Shown here one piece after another: positions 45,601-51,534 of a DNA stretch of 64,000 bases (positions within the stretch are counted from its first letter, which is position 1; every line of letters starts with the position of its first letter). The position numbers were made by a program, and so were the translations under genes. The stretch comes from Mermis nigrescens. Taxonomy: Eukaryota > Nematoda > Enoplea > Mermithida > Mermithidae. Below the pieces are notes generated by a model that searched no databases, was not told where the DNA came from, and worked only from the letters and a program-made list of their open reading frames with translations. The DNA is taken from the NCBI GenBank assembly GCA_036768485.1, contig JAVLUZ010000144.1, positions 749,281 through 813,280 of the forward strand. The letters run 5' to 3'.

Positions 45601-48121
45601 GATTTAAAACTGAGCAGAACCAAAGCCAGAACAAAAAACTCAAAGTTGAAACTATACTCGTTCTAGTATTTTTATGAAATATTTTTTACATCATATTGTC
45701 CTTAGTTCTTTTTCATCAAATTTTTTTCAATTTATTCTTTTTCAAGTTCTTTTTCAAATTCATTATTTTTCAAATATTTTCTTTTCAATTAATTTTTCAC
45801 ATTCTTTTTTCATTCTTTTTCAAGTTATTTTTTCTTTCTTTTTCAAGTTCTTTTTCGAATATTTTTCAAGCTAATTAGAAGTTATATATGGAATTTTAAT
45901 CTTATGGCTTTGAAACTATCTTCGTTTTAATTGCACTTTCTTGGCCATTTCGATACGAATAACTAAAAATCGCCAAATTTTTTGTATCTTTATTCCTTTT
46001 TTAATGTGACATTTGTACATATGTATGTGATCACGACTTCAAGTTTTCGGCAAAAAATTAATCACCGTTTGCTTCTGCTTAAAGTGAATTGATATATCGA
46101 GTTTGGCTTTAATTTGTAAATTATAAATATTCAAAAATTATAACATTTTTATGTTTACAAATTATCCGGTGTATAAATTTTTTATTTATAAAAAGTAAAT
46201 ATTTATATTCGTATTTATAAATTTCCTATAAATTTCAGTTCTTCATTGTTCATTTTAAAAATTTACTTAATTTCTGTTTTTTCTTTATTTCTTTAATTTC
46301 TTTAGAATTTATTTAATTTTTGTTTTTTCTTATTTCTTTAATTTTTTCCCAACAGCTCCATACGTCAAAATTTATCTAATGTCCGGCAAGCGGTGCGTAG
46401 CCAAAGCGAAAACGAACGTAGCGGCTAGAATTCCCGAACCACGATTCGATCAACACGTCATTTTTACCGAATCGCACGCCGGCAAATATTTGCAAGTAAT
46501 GAAGAAGAATTAACAAAAAAAGGAAGAGAAAAAATAGAGCAAATATTTTTTTGCAATGAATTTCCATTGAACTTTTGTTTTGAATAAGAATCTAGAACTC
46601 GCTGTATGAGCCACTGTATAGTTTACACTCTTTTATACATCTTTACACTTTTGCCTTGAGCGCTCGTTCGGAGGATGCACCGATCGTTTTGAGAAAAGGA
46701 AAATACGTAAATGAAAATGACAGAAAACCGTACCCGCCCTCAATTTCGTCAAATGTTTCGGGTTTCATGGGGTTCCGGCCCAAACATGGGAAGGCCAAAG
46801 TTATGAGATCTAAGTATTTTTCAGGTAAAAGAGGTCCAAATAGTTGGTATTACAAAAATTAAATACTTTTCTAAAATTAGAATTTTGAGATCTACCCGAC
46901 TTTCGAAAGTGGTCTAGATTCTGACTAGAACCCTTCAGGAGGATGCAGCAGTAAGCCCAGAAATGTTTCTCTAAATTGCCTTTTTAGGGATTTCAAACAT
47001 GGGTGGGCAGCAGCGAAATTCTGGGGGAGTGAAAAAATTTCTGGAGGGGGTGAGAAAATTTTCAAAGGTAAAAAAAAGGTCTTAAAAGTGGTCGTATGGC
47101 GAAAAAACACCATTTTTCGACGTTTATCATCGAGCACTATCCAATGGCATCAAAAAATCGCTAGAAAAGCAAAAAAATTTCAAAATTTGAATTCTGGGGG
47201 GATCTTTAGATTTCAGGGGGGGTATTTCAACTTCTGAGTGGGTGCATACCCCTCCCCCAGCCCCCCCCACGCCCACGTGTGATTCCAAACCGGTGGGTGC
47301 GCGTCAAAATCATTATTTTTAATTTTTCTGACGATTTTAAGCTATCTAAACAATACAAAGTACAAAAATTTTTGAAAAAAATTAATAAATTAAATTCATC
47401 GAAATATAAGCAAAAATGGCTCATGACTTAAAAAAATTAGTACTTTTTGATTTAGATAGCTAAAACAGTCTCTTAAGCATTCTTTAAAAAATCGAAATTT
47501 CTAGCGGCAAAAATCCATTATCAGGAGATGAAGAAATTCCCTAAACCTCCTACCAGTTTATATATGTTGACGGTTCGGAACCCTCAAATTCAAAAAATTC
47601 CGCACACTTTTATTGAAAAATTTAGAAATCCCCAAAATTATTTATTTATTTATCTTTTTTATTTTTTTATTTTTCCCAGTTTAATTGACGTTAATCGATG
47701 GAGCTCGACTTGAAATGTTCCAGAATTTTTTCTCGCTCTATCATCAATTTTCGGCCTTTTTTATATTTTGAATATTTTTAATTCGATAGATCCCCTCCGA
47801 AATAACGGTCACGCCCATGCATGGTGCCTTTGATTCTGACCGTTTGACCTTTGACCTTATATTTTGACCTTTGACCTTTTACCAAAGGTTTCGATGTGGG
47901 GCGATTATGGACGCATGGAACGACGGAGTTTTATGGGCAGCGCTCTTATAAAATTGGACAATTTGGATTTGGACAACGAAATCGAAGCGTGGTACAAATT
48001 ATATCCAACGAGTGTAATGATCGGAGTAAATCGAAACAGCGACGAAACGTTGCATTGTGCATCGAGTCAAGATTTGGATTACGCGAAACAAAGAGCACCG
48101 CCGCCAGACATAAGCCGATAA
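11079..48121 (+). CDS. RIM: RIM active-zone scaffold protein, 21-exon gene (exons listed separately)
   Basis: Rab3-interacting molecule (RIMS1/2, UNC-10 family), the presynaptic scaffold that recruits Rab3 vesicles, Munc13, ELKS and calcium channels to release sites. I joined 21 exons by eye. Every junction is GT-AG, phases agree throughout, and there is no in-frame stop until 48119. The protein is about 1261 aa (1092 aa if exon 4 is spliced at its first donor). Order: N-terminal helix (about 12-40), eight-Cys zinc finger (about 72-125), polyQ linker (about 350-390), PDZ (about 550-645), C2A (about 712-845), linker, C2B (about 1080-1215). The order and the signature strings (HKTKFADG, EVIEWNGR, VWGDYGRM, WYKL) are diagnostic. 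It is shorter than vertebrate RIM1. No RIM-BP-type proline motif was seen between the C2 domains. Exons 3-5 and 14-18 are low-complexity and their limits are less certain; extra small exons may exist. Confidence 0.95.
12384..12970. mobile_element. Probable hAT-like element fragment in RIM intron 1
   Basis: Left end CAGAGGCGTAACCAGG has the CAGNGGCGTA terminus seen in family G. The interior includes family-E-like GTGCGAAGCGCCGG. The right end is unclear near 12960 (CATTTCGGGGGAGGG). Confidence 0.45.
14640..15060 (+). repeat. Family A interspersed repeat in RIM intron 1
   Basis: Contains TTTCGACGTTTCGCGCCATA, GACTATATTTTGCCCAATTC and ends CCCAGAATTCTTATGCTCTT. Confidence 0.65.
15193..15568. 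mobile_element. 376-bp MITE with 43-bp terminal inverted repeats, in RIM intron 1
   Basis: Left end 15193-15235 starts CTCAATAGAGCCGTTCGGCT and continues with ACCCCTTCTAGTATTTT. Right end 15526-15568 is its reverse complement with only two mismatches. Each arm also contains the small palindrome AGCCGTTCGGCT. No coding capacity and no clear target duplication. Confidence 0.9.
15715..15919 (+). CDS. RIM: RIM exon 2: first part of the zinc finger
   Basis: Acceptor is TTCAG|AAAATACG and the phase 2 junction is consistent. After a helix (KYDQELKKIDSLIEQQ) comes CQICHKTKFADGVGKKCQFC and CARC, which is nearly the RIM FYVE-like finger that, with the adjacent helix, binds Munc13. It supplies six of the eight zinc-ligand cysteines plus one additional Cys (SSCMKM). 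Donor is AAA|GTATTC, phase 0. Confidence 0.93.
16850..17155 (+). repeat. Family A interspersed repeat in RIM intron 2
   Basis: Contains TTAAGCGTTTTTAGCGATCT, TTTTTGCGTTATATACTCGT and ends CAGAACTCCCATGCTGTGCA. Confidence 0.65.
18487..18801 (+). CDS. RIM: RIM exon 3: end of zinc finger and basic linker
   Basis: Starts after TGTCAG with TVWACSLCQKRQSL, the last CxxC pair of the zinc finger (VMWVCNLCRKQQE in vertebrate RIM). It continues into a highly charged Lys/Ser/Arg linker (KKKSLEWSTRSGS, RSPVKKQSLG), which may be phosphorylated. Donor is GGAAAA|GTACTG, phase 0. The first part is certain; the exact 3' end is less so. Confidence 0.85.
18885..19045 (+). repeat. Family C interspersed repeat in RIM intron 3
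   Basis: Starts CATGGGTGCGGGGGTGGAGA and includes ACCCCCAGAATTGAATTTTA and TGTTTTTTGGGATTTCTGTC. Also seen at 32275-32415 (inverted), 49010-49190 (inverted) and 57460-57612. Confidence 0.65.
21172..21942 (+). CDS. RIM: RIM exon 4: Ser/Pro/Gln-rich linker with polyQ, several possible donors
   Basis: Acceptor is TTTTTAG|GCC. Reads AKRQVFRRSTELSLDK, then SFEKVRKESVIK and a disordered stretch. Three candidate donors are all in phase 0: after 21435 (ATG|GTAAGT, the best consensus), after 21807 (ACA|GTAAGC) and after 21942 (GAG|GTATTG). Any of them joins exon 5 in frame. The longer forms include 29 consecutive Gln codons, mostly CAA, at about 21586-21672, inside a total of about 40 Gln. Codon choice on both sides of the first donor looks coding. 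The ORF otherwise runs to a stop at 21979-21981. Confidence 0.75.
21579..21690 (+). repeat. (CAA)n trinucleotide repeat encoding polyglutamine
   Basis: Runs of CAA with a few CAG interruptions, in the coding frame of RIM exon 4. There are 29 uninterrupted Gln flanked by Lys-interrupted shorter Gln runs. Likely polymorphic in length. UNC-10 and other invertebrate RIMs also have Gln-rich linkers here, so it may be tolerated or functional. Confidence 0.9.
21979..22052 (+). terminator. In-frame stop plus two poly(A) signals after RIM exon 4
   Basis: The exon 4 frame closes at TAA 21979-21981. AATAAA follows at 21995-22000 and again at 22047-22052. If no exon 4 donor is used, this would end a short transcript encoding only the Rab3/Munc13-binding N terminus and the polyQ tail. 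AATAAA is frequent in AT-rich DNA, so this is a prediction. Confidence 0.4.
22053..23210. other. RIM intron 4 remainder, nothing recognised
   Basis: AT-rich. A short repeat of ATGCCACAAAATTTATGCG (two copies, 22525-22590) is visible. No exon or family element. Confidence 0.5.
23211..23376 (+). CDS. RIM: RIM exon 5: acidic/serine linker
   Basis: Acceptor is TTTCTCAG|GCC, phase 0. Encodes ARIHIESEPGFSGYC, an acidic YSSSDDDVD patch (a casein-kinase-2-like site) and RPSSSNNYYR. Donor is TTACC|GTACGT, phase 1. Placed in RIM because phases match exons 4 and 6 and coding-like sequence is confined between the splice sites; no family motif. Confidence 0.75.
24112..24170 (+). CDS. RIM: RIM exon 6: short pre-PDZ linker
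   Basis: Acceptor is TTTTTTCAG|CT, phase 1. Encodes PYSPSLRRTAQSDAGLDTYK. Donor is AAG|GTAAAC, phase 0. Small exon with strong splice sites; LRRTAQS and SPSL look like kinase-site contexts. Confidence 0.78.
24735..24960 (-). repeat. Family B interspersed repeat in RIM intron 6
   Basis: Starts CGTAGATGCACAGTATGGCC, then GGGTCAAAAATTGAGCTTTT and AAGCGCTAAAATAGCATTAA. This is the reverse complement of the copy ending at 10106. Confidence 0.65.
25265..25427 (+). CDS. RIM: RIM exon 7: first half of the PDZ domain
   Basis: Acceptor is GATCAG|TCG, phase 0. Begins SCKIGRLKLTRRASD, then SLGVKVVGG (carboxylate-binding loop and beta-2) and GLSAFITKVLPGSPADLVGH. RIM PDZ domains carry IGRV...LGLKVVGG...AFITKVKKGSLADTVGH. 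Donor CCAG|GTTTTT lies exactly at the conserved HLxPG position, phase 1. Confidence 0.93.
25990..26200. repeat. Family I interspersed repeat in RIM intron 7
   Basis: Starts CACGTAACAGAGGGAGGGAT, contains TTTTGGCCAAAAGTTGGAGG and TCGTTCAACCCCCCCCTAAA. The same text recurs at 17600-17805, 20835-21060, 31060-31200, 31265-31400, 32905-33105, 39540-39735 and 44690-44815 in either orientation. Confidence 0.65.
26322..27112. mobile_element. Foldback-like element with arms of short tandem AATTGCTCGCC units, in RIM intron 7
   Basis: Left arm 26322-26490 repeats units around CAATTGCTCGCC about ten times. Right arm 26967-27112 repeats the reverse complement GGCGAGCAATTG. The outer ends match: CCGGAAAATTGCTCGCCA against AGGAAAATTGCTCGCCA read from the other side. 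A family A repeat (26565-26937) lies between the arms. Confidence 0.85.
26565..26937 (+). repeat. Family A interspersed repeat inside the foldback element
   Basis: Starts near ACATGATCTGGGGAGGGG and ends CAGAATTCCCATGCTGTGCA. The interior shares the CGACGTTT..CGCCATA, TGTTTTATCTCGATTTCTTC and TTTGACGCATA text of the other family A copies. Confidence 0.7.
27180..27545 (-). repeat. Family A interspersed repeat (inverted) in RIM intron 7
   Basis: Reverse-complement copy: GTGCCTTTTTGGGCTGAAAA, GCGCCGAAAATTTGACACTT, CGCGAATTCTGGGTT. Sits just right of the foldback element. Confidence 0.65.
27935..28049 (+). CDS. RIM: RIM exon 8: second half of the PDZ domain
   Basis: Acceptor is AAACAG|GC, phase 1. 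Encodes GDEVIEWNGRDLRNASYEEV then CNIVRQSKNRMSINILVV, the helix and last strand of the RIM PDZ domain, which binds the C terminus of ELKS/CAST and calcium channels. I chose donor GTGAG|GTCGTT (phase 2) over the overlapping GTG|GTGAGG because only the former keeps exon 9 open. Confidence 0.9.
28990..29280 (+). repeat. Family B interspersed repeat in RIM intron 8
   Basis: Contains TGACCAGGAACTGTGTAATA, GACGCTATTTTACCGCTTAT and ends CGACTATGCTGTGCATCTAT. Confidence 0.7.
29502..29530 (+). CDS. RIM: RIM exon 9: 29-nt micro-exon after PDZ
   Basis: Acceptor is TTTTCAG|GGCC; donor is AAAA|GTGAGA, phase 2 to phase 1. Encodes RARFEDRRSK, replacing the vertebrate SRPIGDIPR tail of the PDZ. Supported by phase continuity and strong splice sites; small size lowers confidence. 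Confidence 0.75.
29531..30840. other. RIM intron 9, nothing recognised
   Basis: AT-rich intronic sequence without a repeat family or conserved coding text. Confidence 0.5.
30841..31052 (+). CDS. RIM: RIM exon 10: pre-C2A linker and start of C2A
   Basis: Acceptor is TTTAAG|TC, phase 1. Encodes VDHPPSPAGAYFLES, a Ser/Arg stretch (SSYRRSVSSGR), and ends GVGQIYGKIQ, the first strand of C2A (GQLSIKLWF in vertebrates). Donor is TTCAG|GTACAA, phase 0. A family I repeat starts within about 10 bp of the donor. Confidence 0.88.
32057..32187 (+). CDS. RIM: RIM exon 11: C2A, first half
   Basis: Acceptor is CACAG|GTG, phase 0. Encodes YGTLTVVVHRALDVASRNDG then VPRNLFVKLFLLPDR, matching LIVTILGAKDLPSREDGRPRNPYVKIYFLPDR of vertebrate C2A. 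As in other RIMs, the full set of calcium-binding Asp residues is not present. Donor is AGAAG|GTAAGA, phase 2. Confidence 0.95.
32570..32830 (+). repeat. Family A interspersed repeat in RIM intron 11
   Basis: Contains TTTTGACTATGTTTTGTTCA, GTTCTAGAAAGAACGAGAGG and GGTTTCCCATGTTGTACATA. Confidence 0.65.
33645..33995. repeat. A-rich minisatellite, about 95-bp period, in RIM intron 11
   Basis: About four diverged units with the shared frame AGAAARCTTGGATAGAGAA, then CTAAACTAAAGAAAATAA and TTGAATAGAAAAT. Almost pyrimidine-free on this strand. Directly precedes the exon 12 acceptor region. Confidence 0.7.
34052..34217 (+). CDS. RIM: RIM exon 12: C2A, second half
   Basis: Acceptor is TTTAG|T, phase 2. 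Encodes SEHSGRKSVVMANTCQPEWQ then KFVYNALSRE and ILEITVWDYNQGDSNVFLGE. Vertebrate RIM has KTLEPKWNQTF and MLEITLWDQ...FLGE. Donor is GAG|GTAAAG, phase 0. Confidence 0.96.
34293..34382 (+). CDS. RIM: RIM exon 13: end of C2A
   Basis: Acceptor is CGTCAG|GCA, phase 0. Encodes ALIDLSCFALYNEPHWYLLA, the family's last C2A strand (ALLDDEPHWYKLQ), then DMNEESPLRL. Donor is CTG|GTATGT, phase 0. A 209-bp MITE begins only 12 bp into the following intron (34395). Confidence 0.95.
34395..34603 (+). mobile_element. 209-bp hAT-like MITE (family F), complete, in RIM intron 13
   Basis: Left end CAGTGGCGGATCCAGGATTT, right end TAAATCCGCCCCTG. Flanked by GTTCGTTG (34387-34394) and GTTCGGTG (34604-34611), 7 of 8 identical. 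The insertion sits 12 bp after the exon 13 donor. Inverted relative to the copy at 43616. Confidence 0.88.
36249..36336 (+). CDS. RIM: RIM exon 14: linker between C2 domains
   Basis: Acceptor is CGTTTAG|AAG, phase 0. Encodes KLRSSYAIFDRSASAAYGSA then EKLEYDNQY. Donor is TACG|GTAATC, phase 1. Both phases match exons 13 and 15. No domain; Ser/Tyr-rich. Confidence 0.72.
36590..36960 (-). repeat. Family A interspersed repeat (inverted) in RIM intron 14
   Basis: Reverse-complement copy: GGGAATTCTGGGCAGGGTGC, GGCGCCGAAAATTTGATACG, AAAGATCGCTAAAAACCC. Confidence 0.65.
37138..37582. mobile_element. Family F-related element, about 445 bp, in RIM intron 14
   Basis: Left end CAAGGACGGATTAGGGGGCG, right end AACCTGGATCTGCCACTG. 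AAGATGGTCGGATT occurs just left (37124-37137) and again 16 bp right of the end (37599-37612), possibly a larger duplication. Confidence 0.6.
39310..39548 (+). repeat. Family D copy in RIM intron 14
   Basis: Contains CCCCCAGAATTAATTCGATT, TTTAATGCCAATGGATAGTG and the end GGTGTTGCTCACTATG, all typical of D. Confidence 0.7.
39750..39875 (+). CDS. RIM: RIM exon 15: linker between C2 domains
   Basis: Acceptor is TTTCTAG|CC, phase 1. Encodes ARPRSCSQLDKPLMLPVDYD, then DASPTLGDKTRDH and YRSFHSYS. The acidic DYDD patch resembles the SDYDCEDG stretch after C2A in vertebrate RIM1. Donor is CTATA|GTACGC, phase 1. A family I repeat ends about 20 bp before this acceptor. Confidence 0.75.
40073..40443. 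mobile_element. 371-bp hAT-like MITE (family G), complete, in RIM intron 15
   Basis: Left end CAGTGACGTAGCTG, right end CAACTACGCCCCTG. Flanked by ACTCTAAA (40065-40072) and GCTTTAAA (40444-40451), 6 of 8 identical. Same orientation as the copy at 6357. Confidence 0.82.
40808..40898 (+). CDS. RIM: RIM exon 16: linker between C2 domains
   Basis: Acceptor is TTCTTAG|GT, phase 1. Encodes SHVQQPNETSSKLGLTAPYK and EHLEIQRGDLE. Donor is TTAGA|GTGAGC, phase 2. Supported by phase continuity and clean splice sites only. Confidence 0.7.
41285..41465. repeat. TTTA-rich low-complexity tract in RIM intron 16
   Basis: Degenerate TTTAT and TTCATTT repeats; gives hydrophobic chance reading frames. A similar AAAT-type tract is at 42520-42605 in intron 17. 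Confidence 0.7.
42041..42258 (+). CDS. RIM: RIM exon 17: linker between C2 domains
   Basis: Acceptor is ATTTAAG|G, phase 2. Encodes ERITSLDAQRSFDSCSDQNL, then SPRPYSAFSEIDAERQL and a basic RKKLLMNKLVPNKIAARRFF. Vertebrate RIM has a Ser-rich then basic segment here (KKRRSSIGAKMVAIVG). Donor is TTTCG|GTATAT, phase 1. If the donor were not used, a stop would follow four codons on. Confidence 0.82.
43105..43350 (-). repeat. Family B interspersed repeat in RIM intron 17
   Basis: Contains GGTATAATCGCTAAAATAGC, ACAGTTTCTGATCAAATTAA and AAATTTTCCATTTTCCCATT. Confidence 0.65.
43616..43802 (-). mobile_element. 187-bp hAT-like MITE (family F), complete, in RIM intron 17
   Basis: Left end CAGGGGCGGATTTAGGGG, right end TCCTGGATCCGCCTTGTG. 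Flanked by perfect 8-bp repeats TTTAATAG (43608-43615 and 43803-43810). The interior is the reverse complement of the 34395 copy. Confidence 0.9.
44325..44457 (+). CDS. RIM: RIM exon 18: Ser-rich segment before C2B
   Basis: Acceptor is GTTAAG|AG, phase 1. Encodes EQKKMTSFSRSEEVGQTYSS, then SRPALVQEASIESVGSGASS. Vertebrate RIM has WMTRQASRESTDGSMNSYSSEG here. Donor is GTTGC|GTATGT, phase 2, which makes the next codon GCG. Confidence 0.84.
45302..45507 (+). CDS. RIM: RIM exon 19: first half of C2B
   Basis: Acceptor is GGTCCAG|G, phase 2. Encodes WPLNVSQDPSLSTFLHSLGP then GQIVGRQVLG, LGEINLALYERQARLEMKVL and RARNLTRKPGARYNP. Vertebrate: DFLDGLGPAQLVGRQTL and LEVEIIRARGLVVKPGSK. Donor is CCGG|GTGAGT, phase 1. 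Confidence 0.96.
45690..45870. repeat. Pyrimidine-rich TTTTTCAA tandem tract in RIM intron 19
   Basis: Degenerate repeats of CTTTTTCAAGTT and close variants. Low complexity; no gene. Confidence 0.75.
46356..46495 (+). CDS. RIM: RIM exon 20: C2B core
   Basis: Acceptor is CCAACAG|CT, phase 1. Encodes APYVKIYLMSGKRCVAKAKT then NVAARIPEPRFDQHVIFTES and HAGKYLQ. Vertebrate APYVKVYLLDNGVCIAKKKT is clearly homologous. The basic cluster is reduced (KAKTN against KKKTK). Donor is CAA|GTAATG, phase 0. Confidence 0.96.
46998..47281 (-). mobile_element. 284-bp short TIR element (family D), complete, in RIM intron 20
   Basis: Ends CATGGGTGGGCAGCAG and CCACGCCCACGTGTG. Flanked by ATTTCAAA (46990-46997) and ATTCCAAA (47282-47289), 7 of 8 identical. 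Interior contains CGAGCACTATCCAATGGCAT, shared with other D copies. Confidence 0.8.
47843..47878 (-). promoter_or_regulatory. Two DR1-type nuclear-receptor-like motifs in the pyrimidine tract before RIM exon 21
   Basis: TTTGACCTTTGACCTT occurs at 47843-47858 and again at 47863-47878. Read on the minus strand each is AAGGTCAAAGGTCAAA, an RXR/HNF4-type DR1. More simply it may be a repeated polypyrimidine tract that serves the exon 21 acceptor at 47887. Confidence 0.3.
47888..48121 (+). CDS. RIM: RIM exon 21: end of C2B and C terminus
   Basis: Acceptor is TACCAAAG|GTT, phase 0. Encodes VSMWGDYGRMERRSFMGSAL then LDNLDLDNEIEAWYKLYPTS, the VWGDYGRMDHKSFMG...GWYKLFPPSS block typical of RIM C2B. The tail is LHCASSQDLDYAKQRAPPPD and ISR, then TAA. 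Vertebrate RIM ends RRASQSSLESSTG; the Ser-Ser-Gln feature is kept. Confidence 0.97.
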   Translation, partial: VSMWGDYGRMERRSFMGSALIKLDNLDLDNEIEAWYKLYPTSVMIGVNRNSDETLHCASSQDLDYAKQRAPPPDISR

Positions 48122-48231
48122 TAAAAAATTTCGTCACTTTTTCGGGCGGTTTTACCAAATTTTTGGCGGCCCTTTTACCTCCAAAATAATTGATCCTATA
48201 ATGATTTTCTCCCAAAACTAGTTATTTTAAC

Positions 48232-48237
48232 AATAAA
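48232..48237 (+). terminator. Poly(A) signal of RIM
   Basis: AATAAA, 111 bp after the RIM stop codon; the first such hexamer downstream. Confidence 0.6.
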
Positions 48238-49250
48238 TGCGTATAAAATCAATATGCGTCGTTTAGACGGATTCTCAATCTTCCACTATCGGCAGAGATG
48301 CATGAATAATTTCTAAGGAAATCGTTGCATTTTGTACATTGGAATCAATTTCAATTGATTATTGAAATTTTTGAAATATACATACTTGGCTCGATAATTC
48401 GACTAAATTTTAAGAATCTTTTCAATTTGCTGACTCTACTGGCTTCAGTGCTTGTTCTAATATAAGCTTGATACATTTAGAGTCGAAATTTTTCCGCTTC
48501 CTTTTTTGACTGCAAATTTGAAATTTGACATTCTTGAAATTTTTCTAGGTACATATCCTCGTAGAATTGATGACACTCGACTATGGATTTAAAAAATTGG
48601 GGTATTCCGTCGCCGCATTGATTAATAAATAAATTAACCACTTGTATTATTTTATTTTTTAGCATTTTTTTGCTCCTTCGATTATAATGTCGATACCTAA
48701 AATTTTCAAGGTCATTTGTTCTATTTTTTTATTATTACCCCAAATTTCATCCGGCTCTGGGTGTCCTCCTATCATCCTGTTCCTGCTTAAAATCGTATCT
48801 CTGTTGTTGTCACCGTAAGCTGTTTTCCTTTCGATTTTCCTTAATCATTCCTGTTTCGACTTTACGGACCATTTGCGCTTCGATACAGTGCGGGTTTTCT
48901 TGTGTACTAGTCTCTTTTTATTACTGTATTACGTTTCAATTTGGCGTATATTTATATCGAATAAAGAAATTGCGGGTCTTCTATTGACGATTGACAAATT
49001 TTCGAAGTATTGGCACCGCAAGCGGACGTAGGAGCGGGGGTGGGTAGATGCTTCTCCCTCGTGAATTTGACAGATTCAAAACGAATCGACAGACCCCCAG
49101 ATTTAGTTTTTGGCGTATTTTTAGGGATTTAAGCCAGTTTTGTAACTTCCAGACCCTGGGATTTCGGCTGCTCACGCTTGATGGACACAGCTTATACGGA
49201 TTTTTTGTAAATATGACAGACTAGTATAGATAAAAAAATCTAATCTTACC
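48238..49250. other. Intergenic DNA downstream of RIM
   Basis: Contains an inverted family C copy at 49010-49190 and otherwise nothing recognised. Confidence 0.5.
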
Positions 49251-49253
49251 CAG

Positions 49254-49850
49254 TGGCGGATCTAGGATTTCCCTTAAGGAGGGCAGTACACCAACTTTTC
49301 CGAAAACAGTCGAAAATAGGTCCAAAAGTTTGCCTTTCACGTGCGAAATCCGACCTTTTCCTTTGCTTTGTGTACTTTTGTTTAAAACGCTTTGGCGCAG
49401 CATAGTTTTTTGATTTTCGACAATTTTGCTCGAAAAAATTATTAATTCGTGTGATTTTAGCAAAATTCTGGTGCGAAGCGCCGGAAAACGCGTGAAAGTT
49501 AAGCGGAAAAACGTTTAGAAGCTCTAAATCATTGCTCTAAGCATTTGACGTATAACGTCGAAAACATTTAAAAAAGTAAAGCTTCAAAATGGAAGACAAC
49601 TGTGCTTAAACAACTGTTTCTGCATTTGAAATTTTTGTCAAATATAGTCTATGAGCAAAAATATAACTTCTGGGCCGTCAAGAAAGTGAATAATGGACAT
49701 TTATAGATATTATCCGACGCAGACTGCCGGAAAAATTTGAGAAATTATGATTATTTACGGTCAAAAATCGAAGCAAATTACATATTCATTCTTTAACTCG
49801 TCAATTATTTTAGGCCAATTGGGGGCTGCCGTTACTGACGGCCCTCCTTC
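49254..49850 (-). mobile_element. Family E element copy, right end degenerate
   Basis: Starts CAGTGGCGGATCTAGGATTT and contains TGCCTTTCACGTGCGAAATC, CGGAAAAATTTGAGAAATTA and GGCCAATTGGGGGCTGCCG, the reverse complement of the 1607-2224 element. Right terminus not recognisable. Confidence 0.65.
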
Positions 49851-51534
49851 CATTTAAGTATTGGCTTATTGTGAGTGAGATTCCATTAAATTTCGTTTCA
49901 AATCGAACTCGAAGTATATTGGTTATTTGCGTAGAGAATAATTGAAATTAAACTTGGTAAAAGTGGGATTGTTGCGAACATACGTAATCGGGAGGAGACG
50001 GGAGGTAGACAGTAGACACCCTGAGAATTTAAGAGACCATTCAAAATCGATTGACCCCAGAATGAAATTCTTTGACCTTCACCGGGGAAGGAGAGAAACT
50101 TTTACGGAGGTCAGAAATTTTCCAGGTGGGGGGGGGGAATACCTCCAACCTTTCTCCCAAGATCATGTGTGGTCGGCGCAGCCATTCTGGGGGCTCAAAC
50201 CCCCCTCCACCAAAGACGTATGGTCTGGCTGGATCGTCGGATGAAAAGAGGACATTCTTGGGTATTCAAATCGAGATTGGGATTAAAAAGTTGGAAGTAT
50301 AAATGTAATTTTGCCGAAGTCCAAACAATTTCACGTTTTTTGTACGTCAAGGTCAGCAGTGTTATTGAACACGCAGAATTTGGTTATGCCCGCTAACTCT
50401 TGTAGCCCCTAACAATTCTAGGTACTTCTAAACAATTTCGTCTTTCCTGTCAATTTTCGGCGCAATAAATAAAAGACAACTTCTTTGTATGTACGTAAAT
50501 GTTGGCGTGATAGAGAATCTAAAGAAAACTGAAATCTCCCAGAATCTGAAGACGCCCTAAATTCAGAAGATCCTGAAATTAAATTTTAAAAAATTTTCCG
50601 GCAACTTTTCTACGTTAAGCAAGAGCTTTAATGAACGACGTCAAATAATGGTGTTTTTAGGCCTTAATTCCCGGTACTGTTTTGTCAGCTAAAAATTTTC
50701 CACACCATGGCACACCTGGGCGTTGGGGGGTATGCACCCCCAAGAAAGCAAAATAATGACCCGTCAGATTTATGCGCTTCCCGTATTAGTGTATACGGCT
50801 TTGCTCCTGCCATCAATTTTTTCTTTTTCGACCTTTAAAATTTTCGGACATTGGTCTCCCACCTTCGACCTAGTGTACCGTGTTTTTTCATCTGTTTAGC
50901 TATTCCAATCTCGCGTAAACAGAGTAACTGTCCGTGCTTTTGTCTACACCTTTGCTATATTTTATTTTGAAAATTAACACTCCCAAAGAACACGACATGG
51001 AACAAAAGCTCCCTACGATTTTTGTCTCGTCACTTTGACGAAACGCTTGGAAAAACGAAATAAACGGTAAACAGTGGAAGTTTAAAAAATTATAACACAA
51101 TGGCTGTTTTAGAAGTGTTTCAGTATCCTATAGCGTCCTAGTATTTCCTCCTCACACTGCAAAGCCTAGTAAACAACTTTTGAGATATAATTTTATTATC
51201 TATTTTCCGTTAAATTAAATCCGAGCGGAACGCATACTTGCACACGTGTGATAGATTACGTATGGTTTAGGTACCTACTACTTTTTCAGGTCAAAAATCT
51301 GGAGCAAAACTTTTACTCATCAAAAGTTTGTTGGCCCAAGAGTTTGCAATCTTCTTCAGGAATGGAAACAACTTTTGATGCTTTTTAAAACTATTTTGCC
51401 ATAAATTTGCTACTTCTTTGACCTTGTATAGCTAATTGCGTTAAAATAAGGCTTCGTATGTCTCGCATATATCGCATCATGATCAGTTTTGCTACGTCAT
51501 GCAACATCATACAAGGTTTTGGATTTGGTCGGAT

